Part shown: positions 6,075 through 6,306 of the stretch, in pieces | How the letters are laid out: each line of letters opens with the position of its first letter | Position numbering within the stretch: the first letter of the stretch is position 1 | NCBI GenBank assembly: GCA_020201485.1 | Contig: JAIVGT010000055.1 | Span: forward strand, 1 to 6,306 | Source: Halobacteriales archaeon | GTDB lineage: Archaea > Thermoplasmatota > SW-10-69-26 > JACQPN01 > JAIVGT01 | Direction of reading: 5' to 3' | Length of the DNA: 6,306 bases | Notes under the pieces: generated by a model | What the model saw: only the letters and a program-made list of their open reading frames with translations | Told to the model about the DNA's origin: nothing | The model's database searches: none | Program-made: the position numbers and the translations under genes

Positions 6075-6306
6075 TCACTTCGCCGGGCCGACGAGCACGC
6101 CGTTCAGCGTGCCGTCCTGGCCGGGGCGCGACGTGATGCGCACGCGGCCGAGGTTCGTGTTCACGACGGCCCCCTTGGTGATGATGTTCCGACGCACGTA
6201 GTGCGGGTTGGCGCTGTTCGTGACCACGCCGGGGGCGACGATGTCCGCCTTCCGCGTCTTCTTCGTGGCCGGGTCGGTGACATGCACGCTGTTCCCGGTG
6301 ATGATG
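6075..6306 (-). CDS. rps8e: Ribosomal protein S8e (eS8), 5'-partial
   Basis: C-terminal part of ribosomal protein S8e of the small subunit, a family restricted to archaea and eukaryotes. About 76 codons are visible and the remaining N-terminal part, roughly 50 residues in a typical archaeal S8e, lies beyond the right edge. Recognisable family blocks are VHVTDPAT, then [14 protein letters not shown] and [14 protein letters not shown]. The frame stays open past the GTG at 6287 to the window edge (IITGNS precedes it), so that GTG is an internal valine. The stop TGA (6077-6075) overlaps the alternative SRP19 start. This is the first gene visible in a leftward run S8e, SRP19, PAP2 phosphatase; the promoter is outside the window. 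Confidence 0.95.
   Translation of the reverse strand, partial: IITGNSVHVTDPATKKTRKADIVAPGVVTNSANPHYVRRNIITKGAVVNTNLGRVRITSRPGQDGTLNGVLVGPAK

Noticed and set aside
4378..6201. 607-codon plus-strand frame crossing the convergent junction
   Set aside because: It runs through the end of the surface protein, the terminator-like repeat and antisense to PAP2, SRP19 and S8e. It is Arg-rich and has no recognisable fold.

Overview
The window is very GC-rich (by eye well above 65 %, not counted) and archaeal. The right end encodes ribosomal protein S8e and the SRP19 subunit of the signal recognition particle, two families found in archaea and eukaryotes but not bacteria. The proteins are not strongly acidic, which argues against a haloarchaeon. 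A GC-rich Thermoplasmatota-like euryarchaeon is my best guess, held with low confidence because no rRNA or lineage marker is present.

Left part, + strand (1-5059). Three cell-envelope genes run in one direction. The first is a 5'-truncated FtsX/MacB-type ABC permease whose extracellular part carries three extra beta-sandwich-like segments. It overlaps by 4 nt (GTGA) a very hydrophobic multi-pass membrane protein of unknown function. Then, behind an AT-rich promoter-like patch that lies inside the end of the second gene, comes a 719-residue modular surface protein. Its order is signal peptide, a six-cysteine domain with Tyr-Gly repeats, a polyglycine hinge, a region resembling the PGF-pre-PGF domain, three Ig-like repeats and a C-terminal membrane anchor.

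Middle (5060-5153). This short convergent intergenic space holds a perfect 13-bp inverted repeat, an alternative 8-bp hairpin nested in its left part, and a 21-nt pyrimidine run on the + strand. Together these look like a terminator for the surface-protein gene.

Right part, - strand (6306-5154). A compact run reads S8e (N-terminus outside the window), SRP19, then a PAP2-family membrane phosphatase, with overlaps or gaps of at most about 25 nt. S8e and SRP19 serve translation and membrane targeting. The phosphatase probably acts on a lipid or polyprenyl phosphate.

No tRNA, rRNA, CRISPR array, insertion sequence or stretch longer than 300 nt without a gene was found. The most unusual content is the surface-protein architecture and its linkage to a domain-expanded FtsX permease plus an orphan membrane partner.
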